64,000 nucleotides of DNA from Afipia sp. (GCA_017308575.1 JAFKEQ010000001.1:310001-374000), one strand, 5' to 3'; positions 37,570-48,135 are shown, numbered from the stretch's first letter. Numbers and translations are program-made. The notes: a model not told the origin generated them from the letters alone.

Positions 37570-37964
37570 GGGCGGATATCCCGTCGGTCCATATTGATCC
37601 GCGACCACGCAAGCTGCATGCCAGCGACGGCCCGCATCCGTCGCCTTGAAGCAAAAGACGTTTTCAACCCCGCGCCCATCACCGCATGTCACAGAGGAGG
37701 AACGATGTTGCCGCGCGCGGCATTTTTTACCCGCCTGCATGTCGTTCGCATTACATCAGGCCGCGATCATCTCCGCTTTCGCGGGACCGAGTGGAACATC
37801 TCGATCCTGCGCGACAGCTTTCCGTGACCTCACAAAAATGTCAGCCGCCGGAGCGCTTTGGGACGGCTTTTGAGCGGCGGTGTTGTTTTCCGGGCATTTA
37901 CTTTGCCGCGGTAATTTTCTTTTTAGGGCGCATCCGCCGGACCTGCGACGAACGGGAGACAACG
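37570..37964. other. 395-base intergenic region with one possible small ORF
   Basis: The region lies between the divergent hypothetical gene and the L,D-transpeptidase. The only notable item is a 40-codon frame at 37705-37827 (plus strand) with a near-perfect Shine-Dalgarno. Otherwise I see no RNA gene, hairpin with T-tract or strong promoter. An A+T-rich stretch at 37890-37925 may hold the transpeptidase promoter. Confidence 0.5.
37705..37827 (+). CDS. Possible 40-aa small protein
   Basis: ATG at 37705 follows AGAGGAGG at 37693-37700, one of the best ribosome-binding sites in the window. The peptide (MLPRAAFFTRLHVV..., ending ISILRDSFP) is basic, with no clear domain. It could be a leader peptide for the downstream transpeptidase gene or chance. 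Weak support. Confidence 0.25.
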   Translation: MLPRAAFFTRLHVVRITSGRDHLRFRGTEWNISILRDSFP

Positions 37965-38477
37965 ATGTTGCGTAAATTCACGATGGCCCTGGCAGCCACG
38001 CTGGCGATCGGCGTTTCCGGCACCACCGCGAGCGCCGCGCCGTCACTGGTCGCGTCCCCGAACGGCTACGCGCCGGGCACCATCGTGGTGAAGACCCATG
38101 AGCGCAAACTCTATCTCATTCTCGGCGAAGGCCACGCGCTGCGTTATCCGGTCGGCGTCGGCAAGGCCGGCAAGCAGTGGGCGGGCACCACGCGCATCGA
38201 CGGCAAGTATCGCCAGCCCGCATGGTCACCGCCCGCGGACGTGAAGCGCGACAATCCGAGCATTCCCGATGTCATTCCCGGCGGCTCGCCCGCCAATCCA
38301 ATGGGCGTCGCGGCGATGACGCTCGCCGGCGGCGAGTACGCCATCCACGGCACCAACCGGCCGAACTCGGTCGGCGGCTATGTCTCCTATGGCTGCGTGC
38401 GTATGTACAATCAGGACATCAGCGATCTGTTTGACCGCGTCTCGGTCGGCACGCAGGTGGTGGTCACCGCGCGCTGA
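37965..38477 (+). CDS. L,D-transpeptidase (YkuD family), exported
   Basis: 170 aa from the ATG at 37965 preceded by GGGAG. It has a Sec signal (MALAATLAIGVSGTTASAAP). The YkuD domain spans about 38-168: VVKTHERKLYLIL, His128 in AIHGTNRP, and catalytic Cys144 in SYGCVRM. The usual SHGC motif has Tyr in place of the second His, a variant I believe is common in Bradyrhizobium relatives. It forms 3-3 peptidoglycan cross-links or anchors proteins in the periplasm. A terminator follows. Confidence 0.93.
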   Translation: MLRKFTMALAATLAIGVSGTTASAAPSLVASPNGYAPGTIVVKTHERKLYLILGEGHALRYPVGVGKAGKQWAGTTRIDGKYRQPAWSPPADVKRDNPSIPDVIPGGSPANPMGVAAMTLAGGEYAIHGTNRPNSVGGYVSYGCVRMYNQDISDLFDRVSVGTQVVVTAR

Positions 38478-38498
38478 TCGATGCAAAAAATTCTAGGA

Positions 38499-38530
38499 TG
38501 AAAAAGCCGCCTAACGACGCGGCTTTTTCA
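38499..38530 (+). terminator. L,D-transpeptidase gene terminator
   Basis: TGAAAAAGCCGC and GCGGCTTTTTCA pair perfectly (12 bp) around an 8-base loop, with the T-run inside the right arm. Symmetric, so it can act on both strands. Confidence 0.85.
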
Positions 38531-38536
38531 TATTGG

Positions 38537-38564
38537 CATCGTCCCGGCGCAGGCCGGGACGATG
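38537..38564. repeat. Short extragenic hairpin related to family C
   Basis: CATCGTCCCGGC-GCAG-GCCGGGACGATG is a perfect 12-bp inverted repeat. GTCCCGGC...GCCGGGAC matches the right-hand hairpin of the family C element at 13359-13473. Confidence 0.7.
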
Positions 38565-38570
38565 AGAAAG

Positions 38571-39161
38571 TCATTCCGCCTGAACCGCAGCTCGGCACCA
38601 TCCACCTCGTCTGCCACCCTGATAGGCCCGCGCATGGCCAGCCGTGAGCAAGGCTTGCGAGATGCTCGGCGTGCGCCGTGTCGCGGCATCTGCGACCACG
38701 CGGCCGTTGTATTTGTCGGGACCGATATTGAAGATCGTCACGTCGCCGTCCGCGAGTTGTGCGCGCAGGGCGTCCGTTGCCGCGCTCGCCATGCGCGCCT
38801 CGTCGGCGCAGGCGGCATTCGTTTCCGGCGCATCGATGCCACGCAAGCGCACGCGCGTGGTCATGTCCAGTCCGGGCCACAGATGCACCCGCGCCTCGAA
38901 CGTGTCGCCGTCGATCACGCGCACCACTTCAATGGCGTGGCGCACGATTGTATTGCCCTCGCGGCTCCAGGTCTGCGCTGGTGGCGACGGCGGCGCAGCC
39001 GGCACCGTTGAAATCGTGGTTTGCGGTCCGGGAAAATGACCGCGCGCCGGGATCAGCGTTCCCATGGCCAGCCCTGCAACAAAGACAAATCCCAGCAGCC
39101 AGAGCGGTAGGGCCGGAGTCCGGTCGAACGATCGGTGTCGAAGGGAACGATCTAGGAACAT
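38571..39161 (-). CDS. Membrane-anchored/secreted thermonuclease-family (SNase) protein
   Basis: 196 aa. A basic N-terminus and a hydrophobic segment (about 19-40, LWLLGFVFVAGLAMGTLI) anchor it outside the cytoplasm. The SNase domain (about 75-180) has VIDGDTFEARV, RVRLRGIDAPE (catalytic Arg and Glu) and YNGRVVADA (second Arg). It is a Ca-dependent nuclease by family, perhaps scavenging nucleic acids. It stands alone, convergent with the transpeptidase gene. Confidence 0.9.
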   Translation of the reverse strand: MFLDRSLRHRSFDRTPALPLWLLGFVFVAGLAMGTLIPARGHFPGPQTTISTVPAAPPSPPAQTWSREGNTIVRHAIEVVRVIDGDTFEARVHLWPGLDMTTRVRLRGIDAPETNAACADEARMASAATDALRAQLADGDVTIFNIGPDKYNGRVVADAATRRTPSISQALLTAGHARAYQGGRRGGWCRAAVQAE

Positions 39162-39232
39162 AAGCCGATCTTAAGGCAAATGATCCTATTTGCGCAAGGC
39201 GCGCCGGTTACGGACAGGGATTCTACGTAAGC

Positions 39233-39472
39233 TCAGAAATCCGACGCGATTCCTTTGACTTCCCAGTCGCCGTAGCGCGTCGGCTCCGGCCCCTTGGGGC
39301 CCTGAATTTCCTTCGGCAGGACAGCGTGTTTGTCCTGCGCCGCCTTGAGCCGCCGCTCCTCGGCTTCAGCCAGCGCACGCTGGGCCTGCGGCGGCAACGG
39401 TTTGCGCGGAGCCTCTTGCGCAGGTGAAGAATCGGGCGCGGGTGAGGAATCAGGTGTCTTGTCGTCGCTCAT
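39233..39472 (-). CDS. DUF1674 / succinate dehydrogenase assembly factor 4 homologue
   Basis: 79 aa from the ATG at 39472; an ATG at 39502 is also in frame and neither has a clear ribosome site. The N-terminal half is Pro/Ala/Ser-rich and charged. The diagnostic C-terminus is GPEPTRYGDWEVKGIASDF, the SDHAF4 signature. The family binds the flavinylated SdhA subunit and protects it during assembly of complex II. The sdh genes are not in the window. It diverges from rsmB. Confidence 0.88.
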   Translation of the reverse strand: MSDDKTPDSSPAPDSSPAQEAPRKPLPPQAQRALAEAEERRLKAAQDKHAVLPKEIQGPKGPEPTRYGDWEVKGIASDF

Positions 39473-39660
39473 CGCGGTGGCTCGCTGGTTAGGTTTATTC
39501 ATTCACAAAGGAAAGATGGCGCTCCGCGTCAAGCCCTGCAATGTCATGACCCCGGCCACGGGATTCTTACATTTGGCATATTCCCGTGCCATCTCTCCGA
39601 TCCCGCGAAGCGGCGCACCACCGCCGCATCATGTGTTCTCCCGTCAGTAAAGTTTTTTGC

Positions 39661-41007
39661 ATGCCCTCCACCAGATTTGCCCCGCCGACCGAGGTCCCCG
39701 GCCTCGCCGCGCGCCGGATCGCGGCCGATATTCTGGACGGCGTGCTGCACAAGCATCGCATGCTTGACGATCAGCTCGACGGCGCGGGCGCGCATCCGGG
39801 CCTCAAGACATTGTCGGACCGCGACCGTGCGCTGATGCGCCGTCTGGTGGCGACCATCCTGCGGCGGCTCGGCACCCTCGGTCACCTGCTCTCGCGCCTG
39901 CTCGATCGTGGCATTCCGAGCGATGCGCCGCGCGCGCAAAGCGCGCTGCTGATCGGCGCCGCGCAGATTCTCTGGATGGATGTGCCGGATCACGCCGCCG
40001 TCGATCTGTCGGTGCGGCTCGTGCAGGCGGACCGCCGCGCGGCGAAATATGCCGGCCTCGTCAATGCCGTGCTGCGGCGTTGCGCACGTGAAGGCCAGCC
40101 GCTGATCGACGAGGTGAAATCGGAAATGCTCGACCTGCCGCCATGGCTTGCGGCGCGCTGGGTCAAGGCTTACGGCGAAGACACCGCGCGCGTCATGACC
40201 GCCGCGCTGGCCGTCGAGCCTGCGCTGGATCTCACCGTGAAATCGGACCCGCAGGAATGGGCAACGCGCCTGCATGGCGAAGTGCTGCCAACCGGATCGG
40301 TGCGCACGCTGCTGCACGGTTCGGTGACCATGCTGCCTGGCTTCGACGACGGTCAGTGGTGGGTGCAGGACGCAGCCGCCGCGATTCCCGCGCGCCTTTT
40401 CGGTGACGTAAAAGACAAGACCATCGCCGATCTGTGCGCCGCGCCCGGCGGCAAGACCGCGCAGCTTGTCCACGGCGGTGCGCATGTGACGGCGGTGGAC
40501 CGCTCCGCCAATCGCATCGCACGTCTGAAGGACAATCTTTCCCGACTCAATCTTGCGGCGAACACCGTGGTGACCGACGCCGCCGAATGGCAGCCGGGTG
40601 GCGAACTGTTCGACGGCATTCTGGTCGATGCGCCGTGCTCCGCCACCGGGACCGTGCGGCGTCATCCCGATGTCGCATGGCTGAAACAGGAAGACGATCT
40701 CGTCGCGCTCACGGCGTTGCAAAAACGCCTGCTGCAAAGGGCTGTCAGCCTGCTCAAGCCCGGCGGAACGCTGGTTTACTGCACCTGCTCGCTGGAACCG
40801 GAAGAAGGCGAAGAGACCATCGCCGCATTGCTTGCATCCGAAACCGGGCTGCGCCGGTCTCCGGTCGGTCGCGACGAGGTGGCGGGCCTTGATGAAATCC
40901 TCAACCGGGACGGCGACATCCGCACGCTACCTTCTCATTTAGCGCACGCCGATCCGCGCCTCGGCGGCCTCGACGGCTTTTACGCCGCGCGGCTCATCAA
41001 GTCCTGA
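39661..41007 (+). CDS. rsmB: 16S rRNA (cytosine-967 C5)-methyltransferase RsmB
   Basis: 448 aa from the ATG at 39661 (an ATG at 39631 is possible). An N-terminal NusB-like helical domain (about 10-150) is followed by a SAM methyltransferase: DLCAAPGGKTAQL (motif I), VDAPCSATG (motif IV, product-release Cys), and YCTCSLEPEEG (motif VI, catalytic Cys). It methylates C967 of 16S rRNA. It is first in the rsmB - heparinase-like - purH row. Confidence 0.95.
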   Translation: MPSTRFAPPTEVPGLAARRIAADILDGVLHKHRMLDDQLDGAGAHPGLKTLSDRDRALMRRLVATILRRLGTLGHLLSRLLDRGIPSDAPRAQSALLIGAAQILWMDVPDHAAVDLSVRLVQADRRAAKYAGLVNAVLRRCAREGQPLIDEVKSEMLDLPPWLAARWVKAYGEDTARVMTAALAVEPALDLTVKSDPQEWATRLHGEVLPTGSVRTLLHGSVTMLPGFDDGQWWVQDAAAAIPARLFGDVKDKTIADLCAAPGGKTAQLVHGGAHVTAVDRSANRIARLKDNLSRLNLAANTVVTDAAEWQPGGELFDGILVDAPCSATGTVRRHPDVAWLKQEDDLVALTALQKRLLQRAVSLLKPGGTLVYCTCSLEPEEGEETIAALLASETGLRRSPVGRDEVAGLDEILNRDGDIRTLPSHLAHADPRLGGLDGFYAARLIKS

Positions 41008-41237
41008 TTCGCACAATTCACCCGCACGGGTGATTCGCGCCGGACCGCTTTGCCGCTTTCTATCCCCATGCCTGCGTCAATGGGGTGTTTTATCATCGTT
41101 TCCAGACTACAAGGATGCGCGGGGGATTCTCTCATGCGGCGCTTCGGCGCGGCTGACGACTGTCGGGATGGAATCGCCCGGTTTGTGGACAGCGACCACG
41201 TTCGGCTGCGGCCATTGATGCCATCTCAGCCAGCGTG

Positions 41238-43010
41238 ATGGGGGACAGTGCGGAAGTGGCGGTCGCGCATCGAAGAGGCATCTCGTCGCTCCTGCTGGGC
41301 CGCGCCGCCAGAACCGTTCTGGCGCGCGCCAGCGGACAATCCGTTGCGCTGTCACGCTTCTGGCCCGGCCGCACTGACCGCCTGCTGATCGCGCCGAACG
41401 ATCTGCGCACCGTGGACGCCACGCGCGCGTCCGAAATCTATGCGGGCCGCTTCGTGTTCGCAGGCAAGATCGTCACCTCGCATGGACGATCGATCTTCGA
41501 ACTCGATCCGCCGTCGGAGGACTGGGAAGCCAGCCTGCTCGGCTTCGGCTGGCTGCGCCATCTGCGCGCCGCGGATTCCGCCATCACCCGCGCCAACGCG
41601 CGCTCGCTGATCGACGACTGGATTTCAAAACCGATCCGCAAGGGCGGCACCGGCTGGCGCGCCGACGTGCTGGCGCGGCGCGTGATCTCGCTGCTCTCGC
41701 AGGCGCCGCTGGTGCTGAACGACGCCGACGGAAAATTCTATCGCCGCTTCCTGCGCAGCCTGACCCGCGAGATCCGCTACCTGCGCTATACGATGGTGGA
41801 CATTCCCGACGGCGTGCCGCGCCTGCAGGTGCTGATCGCGCTGTGCTACGCCTCGCTCTGTCTCGCCAATCAGGCGAAGCACATCCGCTCGTCCTCGCGC
41901 AAACTGTCGGAAGAATTGACGCGGCAGTTGCTGCCCGATGGCGGTCACATCTCGCGCAATCCCGGCGCGCTGATCGAATTGCTGCCCGACCTGCTGCCGC
42001 TGCGGCAGACCTATTCCGCGCGCAACATCGCGCCGCCGAATGCGCTGCTCAACGCCATCGACCGCATGATGCCGATGCTGCGCTTCTTCCGTCACGGCGA
42101 CGGCAGCATCGCCCTGTTCAACGGCATGAGCAGCGCGCCGTCGGGCCTGCTCGCCACGCTGCTCGCCTACGACGACACCCACGGCACGCCGATGTCGAGC
42201 ATGCCGCATTCGGGCTTCCAGCGCCTCGACGCCGGAACCACCGCCCTCATCATGGACACCGGCGCGCCGCCGCCGCCATCGGTGAGTCAGGATGCGCATG
42301 CCGGGTGTCTGTCGTTCGAACTGTCGTCCGGCACCAGCCGCATCATCGTCAATTGCGGCATTCCTTCCACCGGCCGCGACAACTGGCGCGCCTTCGCGCG
42401 CAGCACGGCGGCACATTCGACCCTGATCTGCCACGACACATCGTCATGCCAGTTCATCGAACGTCCGGCGATGAAACGCATGCTGCGGGGCGCACCCGTT
42501 GTCAGCGGCCCCTCAAACGTCAGCGCATTCCGCGAAGCGACCGAAGACGGAATCATGCTGACCGCGAGCCACGATGCCTATGCGCGCGCCTTGGGCGTGG
42601 TGCATCAGCGCACGGTCATGCTGTCCAACGACGGCATGCGGCTGGAGGGCGAGGACACGCTGCTGAACGCATCCAGCGCCTCGACCCGCAACAAGCCCGA
42701 CGATTACGCGCTGCGCTTCCATCTGCATCCCTCGGTGAAGGCGAGCCGCCTGTCCGATGCCCATGGCGTGATGCTGGTGCTGCCCAACCGCGATGTGTGG
42801 ACCTTCGAGGCGCTGAGCGACAAGGTGGATCTCGAAGACAGCGTGTTTCTCGCAGGTTCGGACGGGCCGCGCCGCACCGCGCAGATCGTGATCCGGCAGA
42901 ATCGCAAGGACGTCCCAAGCATTCGCTGGAGTTTTACCCGCTCCTCCGCATCGCCTGCCGTGACCAGCGCCCGCCGCGATGCCCGGCGCGAGCCGGAATT
43001 GCCGCTTTAA
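41238..43010 (+). CDS. Heparinase II/III-like polysaccharide lyase family protein
   Basis: 590 aa. An alpha/alpha toroid N-terminal region (about 60-330) is followed by the heparinase II/III-like beta-sandwich (about 350-560), with [34 protein letters not shown] and HHQR-type residues in [13 protein letters not shown]. The gene is common between rsmB and purH in this family. No signal peptide is seen. The substrate is unknown and may be an endogenous polysaccharide. GTG at 41235 is an alternative start. Confidence 0.88.
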   Translation: MGDSAEVAVAHRRGISSLLLGRAARTVLARASGQSVALSRFWPGRTDRLLIAPNDLRTVDATRASEIYAGRFVFAGKIVTSHGRSIFELDPPSEDWEASLLGFGWLRHLRAADSAITRANARSLIDDWISKPIRKGGTGWRADVLARRVISLLSQAPLVLNDADGKFYRRFLRSLTREIRYLRYTMVDIPDGVPRLQVLIALCYASLCLANQAKHIRSSSRKLSEELTRQLLPDGGHISRNPGALIELLPDLLPLRQTYSARNIAPPNALLNAIDRMMPMLRFFRHGDGSIALFNGMSSAPSGLLATLLAYDDTHGTPMSSMPHSGFQRLDAGTTALIMDTGAPPPPSVSQDAHAGCLSFELSSGTSRIIVNCGIPSTGRDNWRAFARSTAAHSTLICHDTSSCQFIERPAMKRMLRGAPVVSGPSNVSAFREATEDGIMLTASHDAYARALGVVHQRTVMLSNDGMRLEGEDTLLNASSASTRNKPDDYALRFHLHPSVKASRLSDAHGVMLVLPNRDVWTFEALSDKVDLEDSVFLAGSDGPRRTAQIVIRQNRKDVPSIRWSFTRSSASPAVTSARRDARREPELPL

Positions 43011-43155
43011 GGCCGCGTTCACCAATCCGCGGCTTCGACCTGCAGAAAACTGCAGTTTTTGCTGCGAAAAGACGGTGGATTGGAGGTTTTGCCGGGGAGA
43101 AAACCATGCTACCGGGCGACAGCAACGGTATCCATCCGCACAGGAAAATTCTCTT

Positions 43156-44748
43156 ATGGCTGACCATCCGCGCCGCGTTGCGCGTGCACTGCTCTCGGTT
43201 TCCGACAAGTCGGGCCTGATCGATTTCGCCCGCGCGCTCAAGGACAAGGGCATCGAACTCGTCTCTACCGGCGGCACGGCACGCGCAATCGCCGACGCCG
43301 GTCTGGAGGTCCGCGACGTCTCCGACCTCACCGGCTTTCCCGAAATGATGGACGGCCGCGTCAAGACTCTGCATCCGAATGTGCACGGCGGCCTGCTGGC
43401 GATCCGCGACAATGCCGATCATGCCCGCAGCATGAAGGATCACGGCATCGCGCCGATCGATCTTCTGGTGGTCAATCTCTATCCGTTCGAAGCCACCGTC
43501 GACAAAGGCGCATCCGAGGACGACTGCATCGAGAACATCGACATCGGCGGACCGGCGATGATCCGCGCCGCGGCGAAGAACCATCACGATGTCGCCGTGG
43601 TGGTCGAACCGTCCGACTATCAATCCGTTCTTGATGAACTCGCCGCGCATAACGGCGCGACCACGCTCACCCTGCGCAAGCGCCTCGCGCAGAAGGCCTA
43701 TGCGCGCACCGCCGCCTACGATGCCGCGATCTCGAACTGGTTCGCGGGGCAGCTTTCCATCGATGCGCCGGACTTCCGCGCCTTCGGCGGCAAGCTGATC
43801 CAGGCACTGCGCTACGGCGAGAATCCGCATCAGCAGGCGTCGTTCTACAAGACGCCGGACCGGCGCGCCGGTGTCGCCACCGCGCGGCAGCTTCAGGGCA
43901 AGGAACTGTCCTACAACAACATCAACGACACCGACGCGGCTTATGAGGCCGTTGCGGAATTCGATGCCCGGCGCACCGCCGCCTGCGTCATCGTCAAGCA
44001 CGCCAATCCCTGCGGCGTCGCGGAGGGCACGGATCTCGCGGAGGCCTATCGCAAGGCGCTGGCCTGCGATTCGACCTCGGCCTATGGCGGCATCATCGCC
44101 TTCAACCGCACGCTCGATGCGGACGCGGCCAACGCCGTCGCGGGCATCTTTACCGAAGTCATCATCGCGCCGGACGCGACAGATGAAGCCATCGCCATCA
44201 TCGGCAAGCGCAAGAACCTGCGCCTGCTGCTGGCGGGCGGCCTGCCCGATCCGCGCGCGACGGGACTGACCGCGAAGACCGTCGCCGGTGGCCTTCTGGT
44301 GCAGTCACGCGACAATGCCGTGGTCGACGACATGACATTCCGGACCGTGACCAAGCGTGCGCCGACCGACGCCGAACTGAACGATCTGCGTTTCGCGTTC
44401 CGCGTCGCCAAACATGTGAAGTCCAACACCATCATCTATGCGAAGGACCTCGCCACCGTCGGCATCGGCGCGGGGCAGATGAGCCGTGTCGATTCCGCGC
44501 GCATCGCCGCGCGCAAGGCCGAGGACGCCGCGAAGGAATTGAAGCTCGCAGCCCCGCTCACCAAGGGCTCGGTGGTGGCATCCGACGCGTTCTTCCCGTT
44601 CGCCGACGGTTTGCTGGTCGCGATCGAAGCCGGTGCCACCGCCGTGGTGCAGCCCGGCGGTTCGATGCGCGACAATGAAGTGATCGAAGCGGCGGACGCC
44701 CATGGCATCGCCATGGTGTTCACCGGTACACGGCACTTCAAGCACTGA
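43156..44748 (+). CDS. purH: AICAR transformylase / IMP cyclohydrolase
   Basis: 530 aa from the ATG at 43156; the frame is open further upstream but the family begins here. The N-terminal MGS-like cyclohydrolase domain ([42 protein letters not shown]) is followed by the transformylase domain ([11 protein letters not shown], Lys-His in [22 protein letters not shown]). It performs the last two steps of IMP synthesis in purine biosynthesis. No purine regulatory element is recognised upstream. Confidence 0.98.
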   Translation: MADHPRRVARALLSVSDKSGLIDFARALKDKGIELVSTGGTARAIADAGLEVRDVSDLTGFPEMMDGRVKTLHPNVHGGLLAIRDNADHARSMKDHGIAPIDLLVVNLYPFEATVDKGASEDDCIENIDIGGPAMIRAAAKNHHDVAVVVEPSDYQSVLDELAAHNGATTLTLRKRLAQKAYARTAAYDAAISNWFAGQLSIDAPDFRAFGGKLIQALRYGENPHQQASFYKTPDRRAGVATARQLQGKELSYNNINDTDAAYEAVAEFDARRTAACVIVKHANPCGVAEGTDLAEAYRKALACDSTSAYGGIIAFNRTLDADAANAVAGIFTEVIIAPDATDEAIAIIGKRKNLRLLLAGGLPDPRATGLTAKTVAGGLLVQSRDNAVVDDMTFRTVTKRAPTDAELNDLRFAFRVAKHVKSNTIIYAKDLATVGIGAGQMSRVDSARIAARKAEDAAKELKLAAPLTKGSVVASDAFFPFADGLLVAIEAGATAVVQPGGSMRDNEVIEAADAHGIAMVFTGTRHFKH

Positions 44749-44753
44749 CGAGA

Positions 44754-44797
44754 GCGTTTTCGAGCGAAGTGGAATCCGGTTCGCGTGAAGAAAACGC
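44754..44797. repeat. Extragenic hairpin repeat after purH
   Basis: GCGTTTTC at the left and GAAAACGC at the right are exact inverted arms around a 28-base centre. I recall this element as frequent in Bradyrhizobium-type intergenic regions. It begins five bases after the purH stop codon. Confidence 0.65.
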
Positions 44798-44814
44798 GTT
44801 AAAATAAAGACCTC

Positions 44815-44851
44815 GAGTCGTTCATCGTTTCCATGAAGCGGTGAACGACTC
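44815..44851. terminator. Hairpin between convergent purH and MFS gene
   Basis: GAGTCGTTCA and TGAACGACTC pair perfectly, extended by three more positions with one mismatch. The right arm touches the minus-strand stop codon at 44851. It lacks a T-tract but separates two convergent genes. Confidence 0.5.
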
Positions 44852-46266
44852 TAGAGCGGCCGCGCCCGCACGGCGTCCGCTTTCACCCGGCTCAGCAGAA
44901 CGAGACCGGCTGCGAAGAACACGACCAGAACGGCCATCCCGGCCTTCTGGCTGTTCGATGCATCGGTCACGAGACCGATCAGCAACGGTCCGAAGAACGA
45001 CGTGACCTTGCCGGTCAGCGCGAACAGTCCGAAGCATTGCGTGATGCGTTCTTTCGGCGCGAGCCGGATCAGCATGGTGCGCGACGCGGCCTGCAGCGGT
45101 CCTGCCGCCATGCCGATCAGGAAGCCCAGCGCAAGATAGGCTTTTTCCGCAGGCGCGGCGAACAGACCGCCATCGGGCGACGGCGGCGTCACCGGAACGA
45201 AGAAGATCGCATCGCGATCGATCATCAGGATCGCGGCGATCGCGCCCAGAAGAATGATGAGACTGCCCGTGACAACGGCTTTCGGTCCGATCCTGTCGTC
45301 GAGCCGCCCACCGAGCCACGCGCCGATGGTGCCGGAAATCGCCAGCAGGATTCCGAACGTGCCGATCTGGATCGTATGCCAGCCGAATGTGCCCGCGGCA
45401 TAGATGCCGCCGAACGCGAACAGCGACACAAGACCATCCATATAGATCATGTTCGCGATCAGAAACGGCAGCATGAACGGCGTCGCCGGCAATCGCGCCA
45501 GCGTCTCTTTCAGTTCACGCAGGCCTTCGCGGATCGCACCGCGCGCAGGCGCCTTCGCCGCATGGTCGGGCGTGAACAGGAACATCGGCAGCACGAAGAT
45601 CACGAACCAGATCGCGGTGAGCGGACCGGTGAAACGGTCGCCCTCGAAGGTCGATGGATCGAGACCGAAGATCGGCGTGAGGCCGAACAGGGTTTTGCCC
45701 GTCGCCGGATTCGCCGCCATGAAACCAAGCACGAGGACCAGGCTGATAATTCCGCCGATATAGCCCACCGCCCATCCGGTGCCGGAGAGTCGCCCGATGC
45801 GGTCCGGCGGCACCAGCGTCGGCATCATCGCATTGTTGAAGACCGTCGCGAATTCGACGCCGACGGTCGCGATGCCATAAGCCACCAGAAGCGGAAAGAT
45901 GATCGAGGGATCGCCGGGCTTGCCGATCCACATCAGCGACGAGCCGATCACGAGCAGCGCGCCGAACACCGCGATCCACGGCTTGCGGCGGCCGCCGGCG
46001 TCTGCGATGGCGCCGAGCACCGGCGACAGGATTGCGATGACAAGACCCGCAGCGGCGGTCGCATAGCCCCAGCTTGACTGGCCCGCCACCGGATCGGACG
46101 CCACACGGGAGGCAAAGTAGGGCGCGAACACGAAGGTGGTGATCAGCGTGAAATAAGGCTGCGCCGCCCAGTCGAAAAAAATCCAGCTTACCACCGCCCC
46201 GCGCGAGGGATATGTCCGCGGCATGTCATCCGCGTGACTGTCATGCGCCGGAATGGCTTGAGCCAT
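44851..46266 (-). CDS. UMF1/Atg22-like MFS transporter
   Basis: 471 aa from the ATG at 46266, with about 12 hydrophobic segments. The diagnostic N-terminal SWIFFDWAAQPYFTLITTFV marks the UMF1 (Atg22-like) family, and GAIADAGGRRKPWIAVFGA is the MFS loop 2-3 motif. Fungal Atg22 exports vacuolar amino acids; bacterial substrates are unknown. It is monocistronic, divergent from the gamma-glutamyltransferase gene, convergent with purH. Confidence 0.9.
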   Translation of the reverse strand: MAQAIPAHDSHADDMPRTYPSRGAVVSWIFFDWAAQPYFTLITTFVFAPYFASRVASDPVAGQSSWGYATAAAGLVIAILSPVLGAIADAGGRRKPWIAVFGALLVIGSSLMWIGKPGDPSIIFPLLVAYGIATVGVEFATVFNNAMMPTLVPPDRIGRLSGTGWAVGYIGGIISLVLVLGFMAANPATGKTLFGLTPIFGLDPSTFEGDRFTGPLTAIWFVIFVLPMFLFTPDHAAKAPARGAIREGLRELKETLARLPATPFMLPFLIANMIYMDGLVSLFAFGGIYAAGTFGWHTIQIGTFGILLAISGTIGAWLGGRLDDRIGPKAVVTGSLIILLGAIAAILMIDRDAIFFVPVTPPSPDGGLFAAPAEKAYLALGFLIGMAAGPLQAASRTMLIRLAPKERITQCFGLFALTGKVTSFFGPLLIGLVTDASNSQKAGMAVLVVFFAAGLVLLSRVKADAVRARPL

Positions 46267-46383
46267 GATCAAAATTCCTGCCGAATCAAAAGGACGACGA
46301 TCTGTCGTTGCCGCGCAACCATATCGCGCGGGCCTTCAATTGCTATCGCGTTTTTGGCAAGCTGCGATGTGCCGGAGAAACTT

Positions 46384-48135
46384 ATGATCCTGATGACCAG
46401 ACGCAAAGCGCTCGCACTCGCTCTTATTGCCGCAACCATGCTCGCTGGACCGTGCGCCGTCGCACAGGATTCGCGGCTTGGATATTACGCGCCGCCTGCG
46501 GTCGACAGCATGCGCCCGGTGGCCGCCAAACACGGCATGGTCGTCGCGCAGGAGAAGATCGCGGCGCAGATCGGGCGCGACGTCCTGGCGCGCGGCGGCA
46601 ACGCGGTCGATGCGGCCGTCGCCACCGGATTTGCGATGGCTGTCACCTATCCGCGCGCGGGCAATCTCGGCGGCGGCGGCTTCATGATGATTCATCTGGC
46701 GAACAGCAGCGAGAATATCGCCGTCGATTATCGCGAAAGCGCACCGGCCGCCGCCACGCGCGACATGTTTCTCGGTGAGGACGGCAAGCCGGACGCGAAG
46801 AAGTCGCGCGATCAGGCACTTGGCATCGGCGTGCCCGGAACGGTCGCGGGGCTTGCCCTCGCGCTGGAAAAATATGGCTCCGGCAAGTTCAAGCTTGCAG
46901 ACCTGATCGCCCCCGCCATCGGCCTCGCGCGTGACGGTTTTGTGATCGCCGACGATATCGCCGACACGCTGCCGGAATTGTATCAGCGGCTCAAGGCATG
47001 GCCGTCGAGCATGAAGGTCTTTTCGCGGCCCGACGGCACGCCGCTGCAAGGTGGCGACCGGCTGATGCAGCGCGATCTCGCCGCGACCCTTGAAGCCATC
47101 GCCGCACAGGGCGCGAACGGTTTCTACGACGGACCGGTGGCGGATAAGCTCGCTGCCGGCATCCGCAACGCCGGCGGCCTCATCACGCGCGATGATCTCA
47201 AGGCTTATCGGCCGGTGATCCGCGCGCCGGTGCGCGGCACGTATCGCGGCTTCGACATTGTCGCGATGCCGCTGCCCTCTTCCGGCGGCACGGTGCTGAT
47301 CGAAACGCTGAATATTCTGGAGGGCTACAAGCTGCGCGACATGGGTGCGGGCTCGGTGGATGTCCTGCACCTGACCATCGAGGCGATGAAGCGCGCCTAT
47401 GCCGATCGCGCGCGCTATCTCGGCGATCCCGCCTTCGTCAGCGCGCCGATGCAGCAATTGCTCGCGAAGGATTATGCCGCGCGGCAGCGCGCCATCATCG
47501 ATATCGCCAGGGCCACACCCTGGAGCGATGTCACCTCGGTGAAGCCGCCGCGCGAGGGCAGCAACACCACGCATTTCTCCGTGGTGGACAAGGACGGCAA
47601 CGCCGTCAGCAATACCTACACATTGAACTTCAGCTATGGCGTCGGGCTGGTCGCGGACGGCACCGGCGTGCTGCTCAACAACGAGCTTGACGATTTCACC
47701 GCCGCGCCCGGCGCGTCCAATGCCTACGGCCTTGTCGGCTTCGAGGCCAACCTGCCCGGTCCGGGCAAGCGTCCGCTGTCGTCGATGTCGCCCACCATCG
47801 TGCTGAAGGACGGCAAGCCGGTTCTTGTCACCGGTTCGCCCGGCGGCAGCCGGATCATTTCCGCGGTGCTGCAGGTGATCCTCAATGCGATCGATTTCGA
47901 CATGAACATCGCGGCTGCAGTCTCCGTCCCGCGGCTGCATCATCAATGGCTTCCGGACGAGGTTCGCGTCGAACGCGGATTCCCGGACGCAACGCTTGCT
48001 GCACTGCGCGCAAGGGGACATCGCGTGATCGCGCCGCTCGGACAGACTTCGGCCAATTCCATCGCGGTGACGCCGGACGGCCTGTTCGGCGCGCCGGATC
48101 CCCGCACCCGCGGCGCGGAAGCGGCCGGTTACTAG
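46384..48135 (+). CDS. ggt: Periplasmic gamma-glutamyltransferase
   Basis: 583 aa from the ATG at 46384 with a Sec signal (ALALALIAATMLAGPCAVAQ). A large subunit runs to about 394, then the autocatalytic Thr of GSNTTHFSVVDKDG begins the small subunit. Other motifs: NAVDAAVATGFAM, LNNELDDF, and GKRPLSSMSPT - GSPGGSRII. It cleaves gamma-glutamyl compounds such as glutathione in the periplasm. It diverges from the Atg22-like transporter; exchange of released amino acids is possible but not shown. Confidence 0.96.
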   Translation: MILMTRRKALALALIAATMLAGPCAVAQDSRLGYYAPPAVDSMRPVAAKHGMVVAQEKIAAQIGRDVLARGGNAVDAAVATGFAMAVTYPRAGNLGGGGFMMIHLANSSENIAVDYRESAPAAATRDMFLGEDGKPDAKKSRDQALGIGVPGTVAGLALALEKYGSGKFKLADLIAPAIGLARDGFVIADDIADTLPELYQRLKAWPSSMKVFSRPDGTPLQGGDRLMQRDLAATLEAIAAQGANGFYDGPVADKLAAGIRNAGGLITRDDLKAYRPVIRAPVRGTYRGFDIVAMPLPSSGGTVLIETLNILEGYKLRDMGAGSVDVLHLTIEAMKRAYADRARYLGDPAFVSAPMQQLLAKDYAARQRAIIDIARATPWSDVTSVKPPREGSNTTHFSVVDKDGNAVSNTYTLNFSYGVGLVADGTGVLLNNELDDFTAAPGASNAYGLVGFEANLPGPGKRPLSSMSPTIVLKDGKPVLVTGSPGGSRIISAVLQVILNAIDFDMNIAAAVSVPRLHHQWLPDEVRVERGFPDATLAALRARGHRVIAPLGQTSANSIAVTPDGLFGAPDPRTRGAEAAGY

